DNA from: JAWXBK01 sp034439975
GTDB taxonomy: Bacteria > Pseudomonadota > Alphaproteobacteria > Dongiales > Dongiaceae
DNA length: 37,149 nucleotides
Assembly (NCBI GenBank): GCA_034439975.1
Contig: JAWXBK010000036.1
Location: 1 to 37,149, forward strand
Reading direction: 5' to 3'
The position numbers and the translations under genes are program-made. Below the pieces are notes generated by a model, which did no database searches, was not told the origin of the DNA, and saw only the letters and a list, made by a program, of their open reading frames with translations. Positions 1-8,803 of this stretch are shown one piece after another (within the stretch, counting starts at the first letter, position 1; each line of letters opens with the position of its first letter).

Positions 1-319
1 CGACGCCGGCGTCGATGAGCGCATCGCTGCAGGGCGCAGTCTTGCCGTGATGCGCGCAGGGCTCGAGCGAGACATAGGCCGTGCCACCGCGCGCATCCGT
101 GCCGGCGCGCGCGAGCGCCTCGGTTTCGGCATGAGGCCGGCCGCCGGACTGCGTCCAGCCGCGGCCGACGACGCGGCCATCGCTTGCAACGACGATGCAG
201 CCGACAGCGGGATTGGGCGCGACCTGACCGAGGCCCCGACGGGCGAGCGCCAGCGCCGCCCGCATGAACGCGATATCGGATGGCCGGGGCGTTCCCCGGC
301 CGGGGCTACTCGGGATCAC
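1..319 (-). CDS. ribD: RibD N-terminal part (riboflavin deaminase/reductase), cut by window edge
   Basis: This is the N-terminal deaminase half of the bifunctional riboflavin enzyme RibD, which deaminates and then reduces the pyrimidine intermediate made from GTP. Translating the minus strand gives APNPAVGCIVV, then PHAETEAL with the zinc-ligand His and catalytic Glu, then EPCAHHGKTAPC with the two zinc cysteines. The rest lies left of base 1. A GTG at 319–317 overlaps the end of nrdR and keeps the family-typical DIAFMRAAL segment; the first ATG is at 265–263 and would remove the DIAF residues. I chose the GTG, but neither start has a convincing ribosome-binding site. It is the last gene seen of the rpiB–glyA–nrdR–ribD run. 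The family call is firm and the start is uncertain. Confidence 0.9.
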   Translation of the reverse strand, partial: MIPSSPGRGTPRPSDIAFMRAALALARRGLGQVAPNPAVGCIVVASDGRVVGRGWTQSGGRPHAETEALARAGTDARGGTAYVSLEPCAHHGKTAPCSDALIDAGV

Positions 320-764
320 CGCCGAGCTGGCCGACGAACTCTTCAAAATCCTTGGCCTCGCGGAAATTGCGATAGACCGAAGCGAAGCGCACGAAGGCGA
401 CCTGGTCGAGCGTCGAGAGCGCATCCATGACCATCTCGCCGACCAGCTTGGACGGGATTTCGCTTTCGCCCAGGCTTTCGAGCCGCCGCACGATGCCGTT
501 GACCACGCGATCGACGCGGTCGGGTTCGACCGGCCGCTTGCGCAACGCGATCTGGATCGAGCGCATCAGTTTGTCGCGCTCGAACGGCTCGCGGCGGCCA
601 TTTCCCTTGACCACCGTCAATTCGCGCAACTGGATGCGCTCGAAAGTGGTGAACCGTGCACCGCAATTGAGGCACTGACGGCGTCGGCGGATGGCGGAAT
701 TGTCATCCGTCGGCCGCGAGTCTTTCACTTGCGTATCTTCATTCCCGCAGAACGGACAGCGCAT
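306..764 (-). CDS. nrdR: NrdR transcriptional repressor of ribonucleotide reductase genes
   Basis: NrdR is a zinc-finger/ATP-cone repressor that binds NrdR boxes upstream of ribonucleotide reductase genes when dATP is high. The 152-residue length is standard. The N-terminus begins MRCPFCGNEDTQVKDSR, with a second pair of cysteines in CLNCGARFTTFER, together forming the four-cysteine zinc ribbon. The ATP-cone follows from about residue 46 (LTVVKGNGRREPFERDKL) and the conserved FVRFASVYRNF motif lies near residues 124–134. It starts 33 bases after the glyA stop, and its end overlaps the probable ribD GTG start, so the genes are likely cotranscribed and coupled. I did not find a target NrdR box in this window. 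Confidence 0.97.
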   Translation of the reverse strand: MRCPFCGNEDTQVKDSRPTDDNSAIRRRRQCLNCGARFTTFERIQLRELTVVKGNGRREPFERDKLMRSIQIALRKRPVEPDRVDRVVNGIVRRLESLGESEIPSKLVGEMVMDALSTLDQVAFVRFASVYRNFREAKDFEEFVGQLGGDPE

Positions 765-797
765 TCGCTTTCCCCCGAGTGCCGACGCGAGCGGCGA

Positions 798-2102
798 TCA
801 GCGAAGTTCCGGATAAACCGGGAACCGGTGACAGAGTTCGATGACGTCGGCCGCAACGGCCTTTTCCGTTTTACCGTTGTCGTCCGGCGAGGCGGCAAGC
901 CCGTCCAGCACCCGCAGGATCAGCTCGCCGACCTGGCGGAATTCGTCCTTGCCGAAACCGCGCGTGGTTCCCGCCGGCGTGCCAAGCCGGATGCCCGACG
1001 TCACCATCGGTTTTTCCGGGTCGAACGGAATGCCGTTCTTGTTGCAGGTGATGCGCGCGCGATCGAGGCTGTGCTCGGCCGATTTGCCGGTCAGCTTCTT
1101 CGGCCGCAGATCGACCAGCATCAGATGATTGTCGGTCCCGCCCGTGGTGATTGCGAGCCCGCCCTTCACCAGCGTTTCTGACAGTACCTTCGCGTTCTCG
1201 ACCACGGCCTTCTGATAGGTCTTGAACTCGGGCCGCAGCGCCTCGCCGAAGGCGACTGCCTTGGCGGCGATCACATGCATCAGCGGCCCGCCCTGCAGGC
1301 CGGGGAACACAGCCGAGTTGAACTTCTTCCCGAGATCCTCGTCGTTCGAAAGGATCATGCCGCCGCGCGGCCCGCGCAAAGTCTTGTGCGTCGTCGTGGT
1401 CACGACATGCGCATGCGGCAGCGGGCTCGGATGAACGCCGGCCGCGACCAGTCCCGCAAAATGCGCCATGTCGACGAAGAAATAGGCGCCGACCGAATCC
1501 GCGATCTTGCGGAACCGTTCGAAATCCCAGTAGCGCGGATAGGCGGACCCGCCGGCGAGGATCAGCTTCGGCCGATGCTCCTTCGCAAGGCGTTCGACCT
1601 CGTCCATGTCGATGCGCTGGTCCTCGCGCCGCACCGTATAGGGCGCGACCTTGAACCATTTGCCCGACTGGTTGGCGGGCGAACCGTGTGTGAGATGGCC
1701 GCCGGCCGCGAGATCGAGGCCCATGAACGTGTCGCCGGGCTGCAGCAGCGCGAAGAAGACCGCCTGGTTGGCCTGCGCGCCGGAATGCGGCTGCACATTG
1801 GCGAACGCGCAGCCGAACAGTTTCTTCGCGCGCTCGATCGCAAGATTTTCGGCGAGATCGACAAATTCGCAGCCGCCGTAATAACGACGACCGGGATAGC
1901 CCTCGGCATACTTGTTGGTCAGCACCGACCCCTGTGCCTGCAAGACCGCCAGCGAGACGATGTTCTCCGAGGCGATCAGTTCGATCTGATCCTGCTGCCG
2001 GCGCAGCTCCTTGCCGATCGATGCGTAGACATCGGGATCGCGCTCCGCGAGCGAGGCGGTAAAAAATCCGGGTAGAACGGTCGAGGTATCGGCAGGCGCC
2101 AT
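798..2102 (-). CDS. glyA: Serine hydroxymethyltransferase
   Basis: GlyA is a cytosolic PLP enzyme converting serine and tetrahydrofolate to glycine and 5,10-methylene-tetrahydrofolate. The 434-residue protein has the usual length. Visible family motifs are IELIASENIVS near residue 41, the NKYAEGYPGRRYYGGC segment, QPHSGAQANQAVF, and the PLP-lysine motif VVTTTTHKTLRGPRGG in the middle of the protein. The C-terminal TSGIRLGTPAGTTRGF is also present. It sits 32 bases after rpiB and 33 bases before nrdR on the same strand, so a single operon is likely. This order is common in Alphaproteobacteria. Nothing appears broken or unusual. Confidence 0.98.
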   Translation of the reverse strand: MAPADTSTVLPGFFTASLAERDPDVYASIGKELRRQQDQIELIASENIVSLAVLQAQGSVLTNKYAEGYPGRRYYGGCEFVDLAENLAIERAKKLFGCAFANVQPHSGAQANQAVFFALLQPGDTFMGLDLAAGGHLTHGSPANQSGKWFKVAPYTVRREDQRIDMDEVERLAKEHRPKLILAGGSAYPRYWDFERFRKIADSVGAYFFVDMAHFAGLVAAGVHPSPLPHAHVVTTTTHKTLRGPRGGMILSNDEDLGKKFNSAVFPGLQGGPLMHVIAAKAVAFGEALRPEFKTYQKAVVENAKVLSETLVKGGLAITTGGTDNHLMLVDLRPKKLTGKSAEHSLDRARITCNKNGIPFDPEKPMVTSGIRLGTPAGTTRGFGKDEFRQVGELILRVLDGLAASPDDNGKTEKAVAADVIELCHRFPVYPELR

Positions 2103-2134
2103 GGGTTTTCTGCGTCCTTCTTTCTCAAGCGCAA

Positions 2135-2596
2135 TCAGCGGGCATCTTGTGCAGCGAGCGAGGGCGTCAGTTTGGCGACGCGGCGCCGATGGCGACCGCC
2201 CTCGAATTCGGTCGTGAGGAACACGCGCAGCGCACAGCGTGCGGTTTCCGGTCCGATGAGCCGCGCACCCAGCGCGAGCACATTGGCATCGTTATGCTGG
2301 CGGGCCAGCCTTGCACTCGTTTCGTCATGGCAGACCGCGGCCCGAACATGCGGATGCCGGTTGGCAGCGATCGCAATGCCGATGCCGGTGCCGCAGACCA
2401 GGAGACCGCGCCGGGCGCGCCCCGCCGCCAACGCTTCGGCAAGGCGGTCGGCGAAATCGGGATAGTCAACACTGTCCGGCCCATCGGTGCCGAGATCGAG
2501 CGCGTCGTGCCCAAGCGCCGTCAGCTCGGACTTCAGCGCTTCTTTCAGCGCAAATCCGGCATGGTCGGCGGCAATGGCGATCGTGTCGCGCGGCAT
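2135..2596 (-). CDS. rpiB: Ribose-5-phosphate isomerase B
   Basis: RpiB interconverts ribose 5-phosphate and ribulose 5-phosphate in the pentose phosphate pathway. The 153-residue product begins MPRDTIAIAADHAGFALKE, with the AADHAG phosphate-binding motif. It contains LVCGTGIGIAIAANRHP, which holds the catalytic cysteine, followed by HNDANVLALGARLIG. The reading frame stays open upstream to 2689, but the family N-terminus matches the ATG at 2596, and AAGGAG lies about 8 bases before it on the minus strand. It is the first gene of the rpiB–glyA–nrdR–ribD run. A weak TATAAG −10-like box lies at 2684–2679 without a good −35, so I do not list a promoter. Confidence 0.96.
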   Translation of the reverse strand: MPRDTIAIAADHAGFALKEALKSELTALGHDALDLGTDGPDSVDYPDFADRLAEALAAGRARRGLLVCGTGIGIAIAANRHPHVRAAVCHDETSARLARQHNDANVLALGARLIGPETARCALRVFLTTEFEGGRHRRRVAKLTPSLAAQDAR

Positions 2597-2754
2597 CGAC
2601 CCGCTCCTTCGTGGCACCGGCAAAACCGGCTTGGTCCCGAGCAACCATATATCGCGAAGCAGGGCCGGCCCGCCACAACTTATACCCAAAACGGGGGTCG
2701 CCGGGCACGGCCAGACGGATCATCGGTTACCGGAGAAGCCGGGCCGGCCGGGTC

Positions 2755-2793
2755 CAAAAGAAACGGCCCGGTGCAGTTTCCCGCACCGGGCCG
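2755..2793 (-). terminator. Intrinsic terminator downstream of livK
   Basis: The two arms at 2764–2774 and 2783–2793 form a perfect 11-bp GC-rich stem with an 8-base loop. Read on the minus strand, it is followed at once by TTTCTTTT (2763–2756). It lies 28 bases beyond the livK stop, where the liv operon should end, and it separates that operon from rpiB. Confidence 0.9.
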
Positions 2794-2820
2794 CTCAGGA
2801 TCCTGCAATTCCCGGGGGAA

Positions 2821-3936
2821 TTACATTTCGGCGTAGGTGCCGTCCTTGAAGACGTACCAGACATAGGCCGACGCCGTCAGGTCGCCCTTGTCGTCGAACC
2901 CGATCGTGCCGACGACCGTATCCCAGTCATGCTTGCGCAGCTGGGCTGCAACGGCATCGGAATTGGTCGTGCCGGCCTCGTTGGCCGCAGCGGCCCAAAC
3001 CTGCATCGCAGCATAGGTCGAGAGCGTGTAACCTTCCGGCTCGAACCCGCCTTCGCGGATCTTCGCCACCACTTCCGCCGCCGACGGCAGGTTGCGGGCT
3101 TCGGCCGCGTTCGAGAACATGACGCCCTCGGCCGCATCGCCGGCGATCGAAACGAACTCCGCCGTGTTGAGCGAGTCCGGGCCGATCATCAGCGCCTCAA
3201 GGCCCTGTTCGCGAGCCTGACGGATGATGAGCGCGCCTTCGGTGTGATAGCCGCCGAGATAAATGACGTCGATATTCGCCGCCTTCATCTTGGTCACGAG
3301 CGCGGTGTAGTCCTGCTCACCGGCCGTGTAAGCCTCATAGAGAACTTCCTGCAGGCCAGCGCCGTTCATCTGTTCCTTCGTCAGATCGGCGATGCCTTTG
3401 CCGTAAGTCGATTTGTCGTGAATGATCGCGACATTCTTGCCCGCATAGTTCGTCGCAATCCACGGACCGGCAAACTTGCCCTGCTGATCGTCACGACCGC
3501 AGGTGCGGAAGATGGTCTCGACGCCCTTTTCGAACGGGCCCTCGGTGAAGGCCGGGTTCGTCGACGCGGGGCTCATTTGCAGGATTTCCTCGTCGATGTA
3601 GACGTCGGAGGCCGGGATCGACGAACCGGAGCAGAAGTGTCCAGCCACGAAGACCACGCCCTTCGAAACGAAATCGTTGGCAACCGCGGTCGCCTGCTTC
3701 GGATCGCAAGCGTCGTCGCCGACTTCAAGCACCAGATTCTCGCCCAGCACGCCACCCGCCGCATTGATGTCGGCAACGGCCGCTTCCGCGCCGCGCTGCA
3801 TCTGCGCACCGAACGCGGCATAATCGCCGGTCATCGGGCCCGCCGTCGCAACCGTGATATCGGCTGCGGCGTTGCCGGCCCCGATGGCAGTCGCGGCAAC
3901 GATCGCCGCCGCCAGTGTAAGACCGTATTTTCGCAT
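2821..3936 (-). CDS. livK: Branched-chain amino acid-type periplasmic binding protein (LivK/LivJ family)
   Basis: This is the secreted substrate-binding subunit of the adjacent ABC importer. The 371-residue precursor starts MRKYGLTLAAAIVAATA, a typical Sec signal peptide ending near GNAAA. The mature protein begins ADITVATAGPMTGDYAAFG, the standard start of the LivK fold, and later contains VGDDACDPKQATAVAN and FVAGHFCSGSS. The frame is open further upstream, but the signal peptide and an AGGGAG ribosome-binding site just before 3936 fix this ATG. It is the last gene of the liv cluster and is followed by an intrinsic terminator. A 180-base gap separates it from the preceding gene, so it may have its own promoter. 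The substrate cannot be assigned; leucine, isoleucine or valine is only the family default. Confidence 0.95.
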   Translation of the reverse strand: MRKYGLTLAAAIVAATAIGAGNAAADITVATAGPMTGDYAAFGAQMQRGAEAAVADINAAGGVLGENLVLEVGDDACDPKQATAVANDFVSKGVVFVAGHFCSGSSIPASDVYIDEEILQMSPASTNPAFTEGPFEKGVETIFRTCGRDDQQGKFAGPWIATNYAGKNVAIIHDKSTYGKGIADLTKEQMNGAGLQEVLYEAYTAGEQDYTALVTKMKAANIDVIYLGGYHTEGALIIRQAREQGLEALMIGPDSLNTAEFVSIAGDAAEGVMFSNAAEARNLPSAAEVVAKIREGGFEPEGYTLSTYAAMQVWAAAANEAGTTNSDAVAAQLRKHDWDTVVGTIGFDDKGDLTASAYVWYVFKDGTYAEM

Positions 3937-3967
3937 TTGATTTTCTCCCTGCGTTTGTAAGGGTTGC

Positions 3968-4018
3968 CGTCGCAACGATGCGACGTGCATCTCTCCCAAC
4001 CCCCGCTGCTTGAGGGGG
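3968..4018 (-). other. Two small hairpins in the livK leader
   Basis: Within the gap before livK, 3968–3974 and 3979–3985 form a perfect 7-bp stem with a four-base loop. A second hairpin, CCCCC at 4000–4004 with GGGGG at 4014–4018, lies beside it. Neither has a T-run on the minus strand, so they are not intrinsic terminators. They could protect the abundant livK message 5' end, as is common in operons where the binding protein must be overproduced, but this is inference. A TTGACG −35-like box at 4057–4052 has only a weak −10 partner. Confidence 0.4.
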
Positions 4019-4116
4019 ATCGGCCGGTATCGGAGCCTCAATCGATCATGGCGTCAATAGCGTTGATTACCACCCGATCGTGCCACGTTAAGTGTATTGC
4101 CTGCTATTTCAATCGG

Positions 4117-4512
4117 TTAACCCGGCTGCCGCTCACGCCAGCGGAACAGTCCCGCGCGCTCGTAAAGCCACGGATACTGGCTCACCATCTTGCGCACCTT
4201 GGTAATCCGGTAGGCGAAGAGTGCGATCACGATCAGGGTAATCGCGTTCATCACGTATCCTGCAAATGCCGTATCGAAACGCGGCGCCTCGCTCGAAACG
4301 AAGCTCGCAACGATGAACGCGCCGTCGAACAGCACATAGCTGAGGAACTGCGATGCGAGCGCCAGCAGAGCGCCAGAGGCAACGTTATGCCACCATGCGC
4401 CCCATCCCTGCGCGATCGCCTGCCCCATCATGAACGCGGCACCGCCGCCGATCACGATCGTCGCCCCGATGAAAACAGGCACCGTGGTACCGAGCAGCTG
4501 TTCGATATCCAT
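4117..4512 (-). CDS. Small membrane protein of the liv cluster (DUF6867-like), function unknown
   Basis: The 131-residue protein shows three likely membrane segments, about residues 8–33, 40–64 and 82–103, followed by a basic, aromatic tail containing SQYPWLYERAGLFRWRER. It has no enzyme motif and no signal peptide other than its first membrane segment. I chose the ATG at 4512 because it starts just after the livF stop and lacks the basic upstream extension of the longer frame. It resembles what I recall as the DUF6867 family found near alphaproteobacterial liv genes; that name is from memory and unchecked. Its position between livF (16 bases away) and livK suggests an accessory subunit of this importer, which is an inference from context. 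Confidence 0.75.
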   Translation of the reverse strand: MDIEQLLGTTVPVFIGATIVIGGGAAFMMGQAIAQGWGAWWHNVASGALLALASQFLSYVLFDGAFIVASFVSSEAPRFDTAFAGYVMNAITLIVIALFAYRITKVRKMVSQYPWLYERAGLFRWRERQPG

Positions 4513-4528
4513 ATCGCGGGCTCCCGGC

Positions 4529-5247
<719 letters not shown>

Positions 5248-5251
<4 letters not shown>

Positions 5252-6135
5252 GACGACACCTCCGGAATATCCTGTTTCACGACCTCGGGCAGATCCTCGT
5301 CTTCTTCCTCGCCAAGATAGGCGCGGATCACGTTCGGATCGTTGCGCACCGTTGCAGGCGGCCCGTCGGCGATCTTTCGACCGTAATCGAGCACGACGAT
5401 ATGGTCGGAGATCTTCATTACGACGCTCATGTCGTGTTCGATCAGCAGTACCGCCGTCTTTTCCTCGTCCCGGATCGAGATCAGAAGCTCGTTGAGCTCG
5501 CCCGACTCGCGCGGATTGAGGCCCGCGGCCGGCTCGTCGAGGCAGAGCAACAGCGGATCGATGCACATCGCACGCGCAATCTCGAGCCGGCGCTGTGCGC
5601 CGTAGGGCAGACTGCCGGCGGGACCGTCGGCCTGCGCCACAAGTCCGATCTTGTCGAGCCAGCGCCGCGCCTTCTCGACCGCCGCGTCTTCGGCGGCCCG
5701 GTAGCGCTTGAGGCCGAGAAGTCCGAACAGCGAATAGCCCGACGCGCGCATAAGCTGGTTGTGCTGGGCGACGATCAGGTTCTCGAGCACCGACATCGCC
5801 GGAAACAAGCGGATGTTCTGGAACGTGCGCGCGATCCGCGCATCCTTGGCAATACGAAACCCTTCCATCTGCTCGAGCATCATCGGCCCGGCCGGGTGAT
5901 GCATCACCAGGCGGCCGACCGTTGGTTTGTAGAATCCGGTCAGGCAGTTGAAGACCGTGGTCTTGCCCGCGCCGTTCGGACCGATGATTCCGGTGATCTG
6001 CCGGTCGGCTGCCTCGAACGACACATCGTCGATGGCGACGAGGCCGCCGAAACGCATCGTCAGATGCTCGACCGCGAGCAGCGGCCGGATTTCGGACGCA
6101 TGCGGCGACATGTTTGGAGCCGCCGCAACGCTCAT
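5248..6135 (-). CDS. livG: Branched-chain amino acid ABC transporter ATPase LivG
   Basis: LivG is the partner ATPase of LivF. The 295-residue product has Walker A IIGPNGAGKTTVFNCLTGFY, a Q-loop in ARTFQNIRLFPAMSV, the signature region LPYGAQRRLEIARAM, Walker B LLLCLDEPAAGLNP and the switch histidine in LLIEHDMSVVM. The long insertion between the Q-loop and the signature is typical of LivG. Its ATG overlaps the livM stop as ATGA. The C-terminus carries an acidic tail (EEEDEDLPEVV) beyond the usual end YLG; its role is unknown. The same frame is open upstream through livM, but that part is not coding. Confidence 0.96.
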
Positions 6136-7679
6136 CCGCTGCCCTCGCCCGCCATGGCGCGGTCGCGCCGATCGAGCGCCGACTTGCCGTGCAGCAGCAC
6201 AGTCGGGTCGCGATGCGCGAGCAGACCGCGCGGTCGCCAGATCATGATCAGCACCATGCCCGCGCCGAACGCGATCATGCGGAAATCGGCAAGCTCGCGG
6301 AACACTTCGGGCAACCCGATCAGGATCGTCGAGGCGAGCACGACGCCGAGCTGACTGCCGAGCCCGCCCAGCACCACGATCGCCAGGATGACGGCGGATT
6401 CGATGAACGTGAAACTTTCCGGGCTGATAAAGCCCTGGCGGGTGGCGAAGAACGCGCCGCCGAAACCGCCGATCATCGCGCCGATCGAGAACGCCGTCAG
6501 TTTGGTGTTGCGCGGATTGATGCCGAGCGCGCGACAGGCCGTCTCGTCCTCGCGCAACGCCTCCCAGGCACGGCCGATCGGCAGCCGTCGCAATCGCAAC
6601 GTAAAGACGCAGGTTACCATCGAGAGGATCAGGATGATGTAATAGAGATAGACGATCCGGTGCAGCGGCGCGAAGGTGAGCTCGATATCGAACACCGACT
6701 GCAGCATCGGCCCGACGACGCTGTGAAACGTTTCGCCGCCGTCCGGGTTCTGGCGCTCGAACGGCAGGCCGAGGAACGACGGTCGCGGGATGTCGCGAAT
6801 CCCGTCGGGTCCACCGGTAAACCACCACCAGTTGATCAGGATCACGCGAATCATTTCGCCGAATCCGAGCGTCACGATGGCCAGATAGTCGCCTCGTAAT
6901 CGCAATACGGGGAAGCCGAGCACGATTCCGAAGAATGCCGCCATCGCGCCGGCGAGCGGCAGGCAGCCCCAGAAGCTCCAGTCGAAATAATGCGCAAATA
7001 GCGCATAGGAATATGCGCCGACCGCATAGAACGCGACAAAACCGAGATCGAGCAGGCCGGCGAGCCCGACCACCACGTTGAGCCCCCAGCCGAGCATGCA
7101 ATAAGTGAGCACGAGGATGCCCATGTCGACGATGCGCCGTTCCGGAAACAGGACCGGCAAAAGGATCGCGAACAGGATCATGAGGCCGGCCGCATAGCGA
7201 CTGTATTTCTGCGTCCGGGCCGAGACCGCGTCCATGACGCCGCCGCCGCGCGGTGCCGGTGCGCCGCCGCGACGCTGAACGACGAGCGCGCGCAACGCGA
7301 AAACGACCGCGGTCAGGCCAAAAATCCAGTCGACGATCTTGTTGCTGAACGGCAGCAGCGACAGGTCGCGCTCGCCGCCGATCAGTGTCGAGCCGATAAC
7401 CGCCACCGCAAAGGCCACGCTACCGATCAGGACCGGCCATGCGATGCCGGCCCGCAGCATCTGCATGCCAGCGCGGCCAAGTGCCACGACGAGCGCGGCA
7501 ACGAACACATCGTCGTAGCGGGTGATGAAGCGCAGACCCTTCGGATCGTCGATCGTTTCGATGCCGATGAGTTGGCTGCCCAGCAGGAACACAATGATCC
7601 CGCTGATGATCATGTCTTTGGCAATGCGACCGCCGAGCGACTTCGGTTCGCGCGCGATCGTGGCGACCACTCCCGCCAT
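6132..7679 (-). CDS. livM: Branched-chain amino acid ABC transporter permease LivM
   Basis: LivM is one of the two inner-membrane permeases of the importer. At 515 residues it is longer than the E. coli protein (about 425). The first ~150 residues form an N-terminal region with several hydrophobic segments of the LivHM N-terminal type. The conserved permease core starts near residue 180 with ILVLTYCMLGWGLNVVVGLAGLLDLGF and continues through RLRGDYLAIVTLGFGEMIR. The EAA-like cytoplasmic loop is LPIGRAWEALREDETACRALGIN. Its stop overlaps the livG start and it begins three bases after the livH stop, so coupled translation along livHMG is expected. Confidence 0.95.
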   Translation of the reverse strand: MAGVVATIAREPKSLGGRIAKDMIISGIIVFLLGSQLIGIETIDDPKGLRFITRYDDVFVAALVVALGRAGMQMLRAGIAWPVLIGSVAFAVAVIGSTLIGGERDLSLLPFSNKIVDWIFGLTAVVFALRALVVQRRGGAPAPRGGGVMDAVSARTQKYSRYAAGLMILFAILLPVLFPERRIVDMGILVLTYCMLGWGLNVVVGLAGLLDLGFVAFYAVGAYSYALFAHYFDWSFWGCLPLAGAMAAFFGIVLGFPVLRLRGDYLAIVTLGFGEMIRVILINWWWFTGGPDGIRDIPRPSFLGLPFERQNPDGGETFHSVVGPMLQSVFDIELTFAPLHRIVYLYYIILILSMVTCVFTLRLRRLPIGRAWEALREDETACRALGINPRNTKLTAFSIGAMIGGFGGAFFATRQGFISPESFTFIESAVILAIVVLGGLGSQLGVVLASTILIGLPEVFRELADFRMIAFGAGMVLIMIWRPRGLLAHRDPTVLLHGKSALDRRDRAMAGEGSG

Positions 7680-7682
7680 GTA

Positions 7683-8600
7683 TCAGACCTTCTCGATCTC
7701 GGGTTTGCCGAGCAATCCGGTCGGCCGGAAGATCAGCACCAGAATGAGAATGGCAAACACCGCGACATCCTTGTATTCGACGGTGAAATAGCCCGACCAG
7801 AAAGCCTCGATCAGCCCGATCAGCAGGCCACCCAGCATCGCGCCGGGGATCGATCCGATGCCGCCGAGCACCGCGGCCGTGAACGCCTTGATGCCGGCAA
7901 GAAATCCGATGAAAAAATCGACCACGCCGTAATAGAGCGTCACCATCAGGCCGGCCACGCCCGCAAGCGAGGCGCCAATGATAAAGGTGATCGAGATCGT
8001 CCGGTCCACATTGACGCCGAGCAGCGCCGCCATCTTTTGATCCTGCTCGCAGGCGCGCTGCTGGCGACCGAGCGCGGTGCGGGTAATCAGCAGCGTGAAG
8101 ACGACCATCAGGGCTACCGTCAGCAGCACGATGAAGATCTGCAGATAGCCGAGCTGGACGGCAAAACCGGCATCCGGCGCCGACAGCGTGAAGCCGCCCT
8201 TGATCAGCGGCTGCAGCGGCTTGTTGCGCGCACCCTGCGCGAGCTGCACATAGTTTTGCAGGAAGATCGACATGCCAATCGCCGAGATCAGCGGCGCGAG
8301 ACGAAACGATCCGCGCAACGGCCGATAAGCGACGCGCTCGACCGTCCAGCCGTACATCGCCGTCAGGATCACGCTCATGATCAGCATCAGCATGAGCGCC
8401 AGCGGCACCCAAGTGATGCCGGCCACGCCGAGAATCAGGAACGTAATCACCGCATGGAACGCGCCGATCATGTAGATGTCGCCGTGCGCGAAATTGATCA
8501 TGCCGATGATCCCGTAGACCATCGTGTAGCCGATCGCAATGAGCCCGTAGATGGCGCCCAGCGTCAGCCCGTTGATCAGCAACTGGATGAATAAATCCAT
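7683..8600 (-). CDS. livH: Branched-chain amino acid ABC transporter permease LivH
   Basis: LivH is the second permease. The 305-residue product begins MDLFIQLLINGLTLGAIYGLIA, followed by GYTMVYGIIGMINFAHGDIYM, the hallmark LivH N-terminus. The coupling loop lies around RACEQDQKMAALLGVNVDRTI. The last third includes FTAAVLGGIGSIPGAMLGG and ends with the family-typical FRPTGLLGKPEIEKV. The frame is open upstream to 8792 but the family start is the ATG at 8600. It is the first gene of livHMGF. The 203 bases before it (8601–8803) hold no gene, and I found no convincing promoter there, although one is expected. Confidence 0.96.
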   Translation of the reverse strand: MDLFIQLLINGLTLGAIYGLIAIGYTMVYGIIGMINFAHGDIYMIGAFHAVITFLILGVAGITWVPLALMLMLIMSVILTAMYGWTVERVAYRPLRGSFRLAPLISAIGMSIFLQNYVQLAQGARNKPLQPLIKGGFTLSAPDAGFAVQLGYLQIFIVLLTVALMVVFTLLITRTALGRQQRACEQDQKMAALLGVNVDRTISITFIIGASLAGVAGLMVTLYYGVVDFFIGFLAGIKAFTAAVLGGIGSIPGAMLGGLLIGLIEAFWSGYFTVEYKDVAVFAILILVLIFRPTGLLGKPEIEKV

Positions 8601-8803
8601 GCCCGTTCGTCGAGACCGGATCGTTTCGTGCGATGGTCGCTGTGGCGCATAACATGCAACGCTCGCATCGACCGGCCCCGTACTTGCGCTCCCCTTGACG
8701 TCACCCTGATTTCGCCCGGCCTCGCTTAAGGAATCAGCATCGCCAGATCTCGTTTGTGCCGCGACGGTAGACCAGCCCTCCAAGGGCGGCAAGCCTGATG
8801 CGC

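Noticed and set aside
2679..2684. TATAAG as a −10 box for rpiB
   Set aside because: No acceptable −35 hexamer at 16–18 bases; one box alone is expected by chance.
2311..3960. Open frame of 549 codons on the plus strand over rpiB and livK
   Set aside because: It crosses two genes of the opposite strand and an intrinsic terminator, and shows no recognisable domain.
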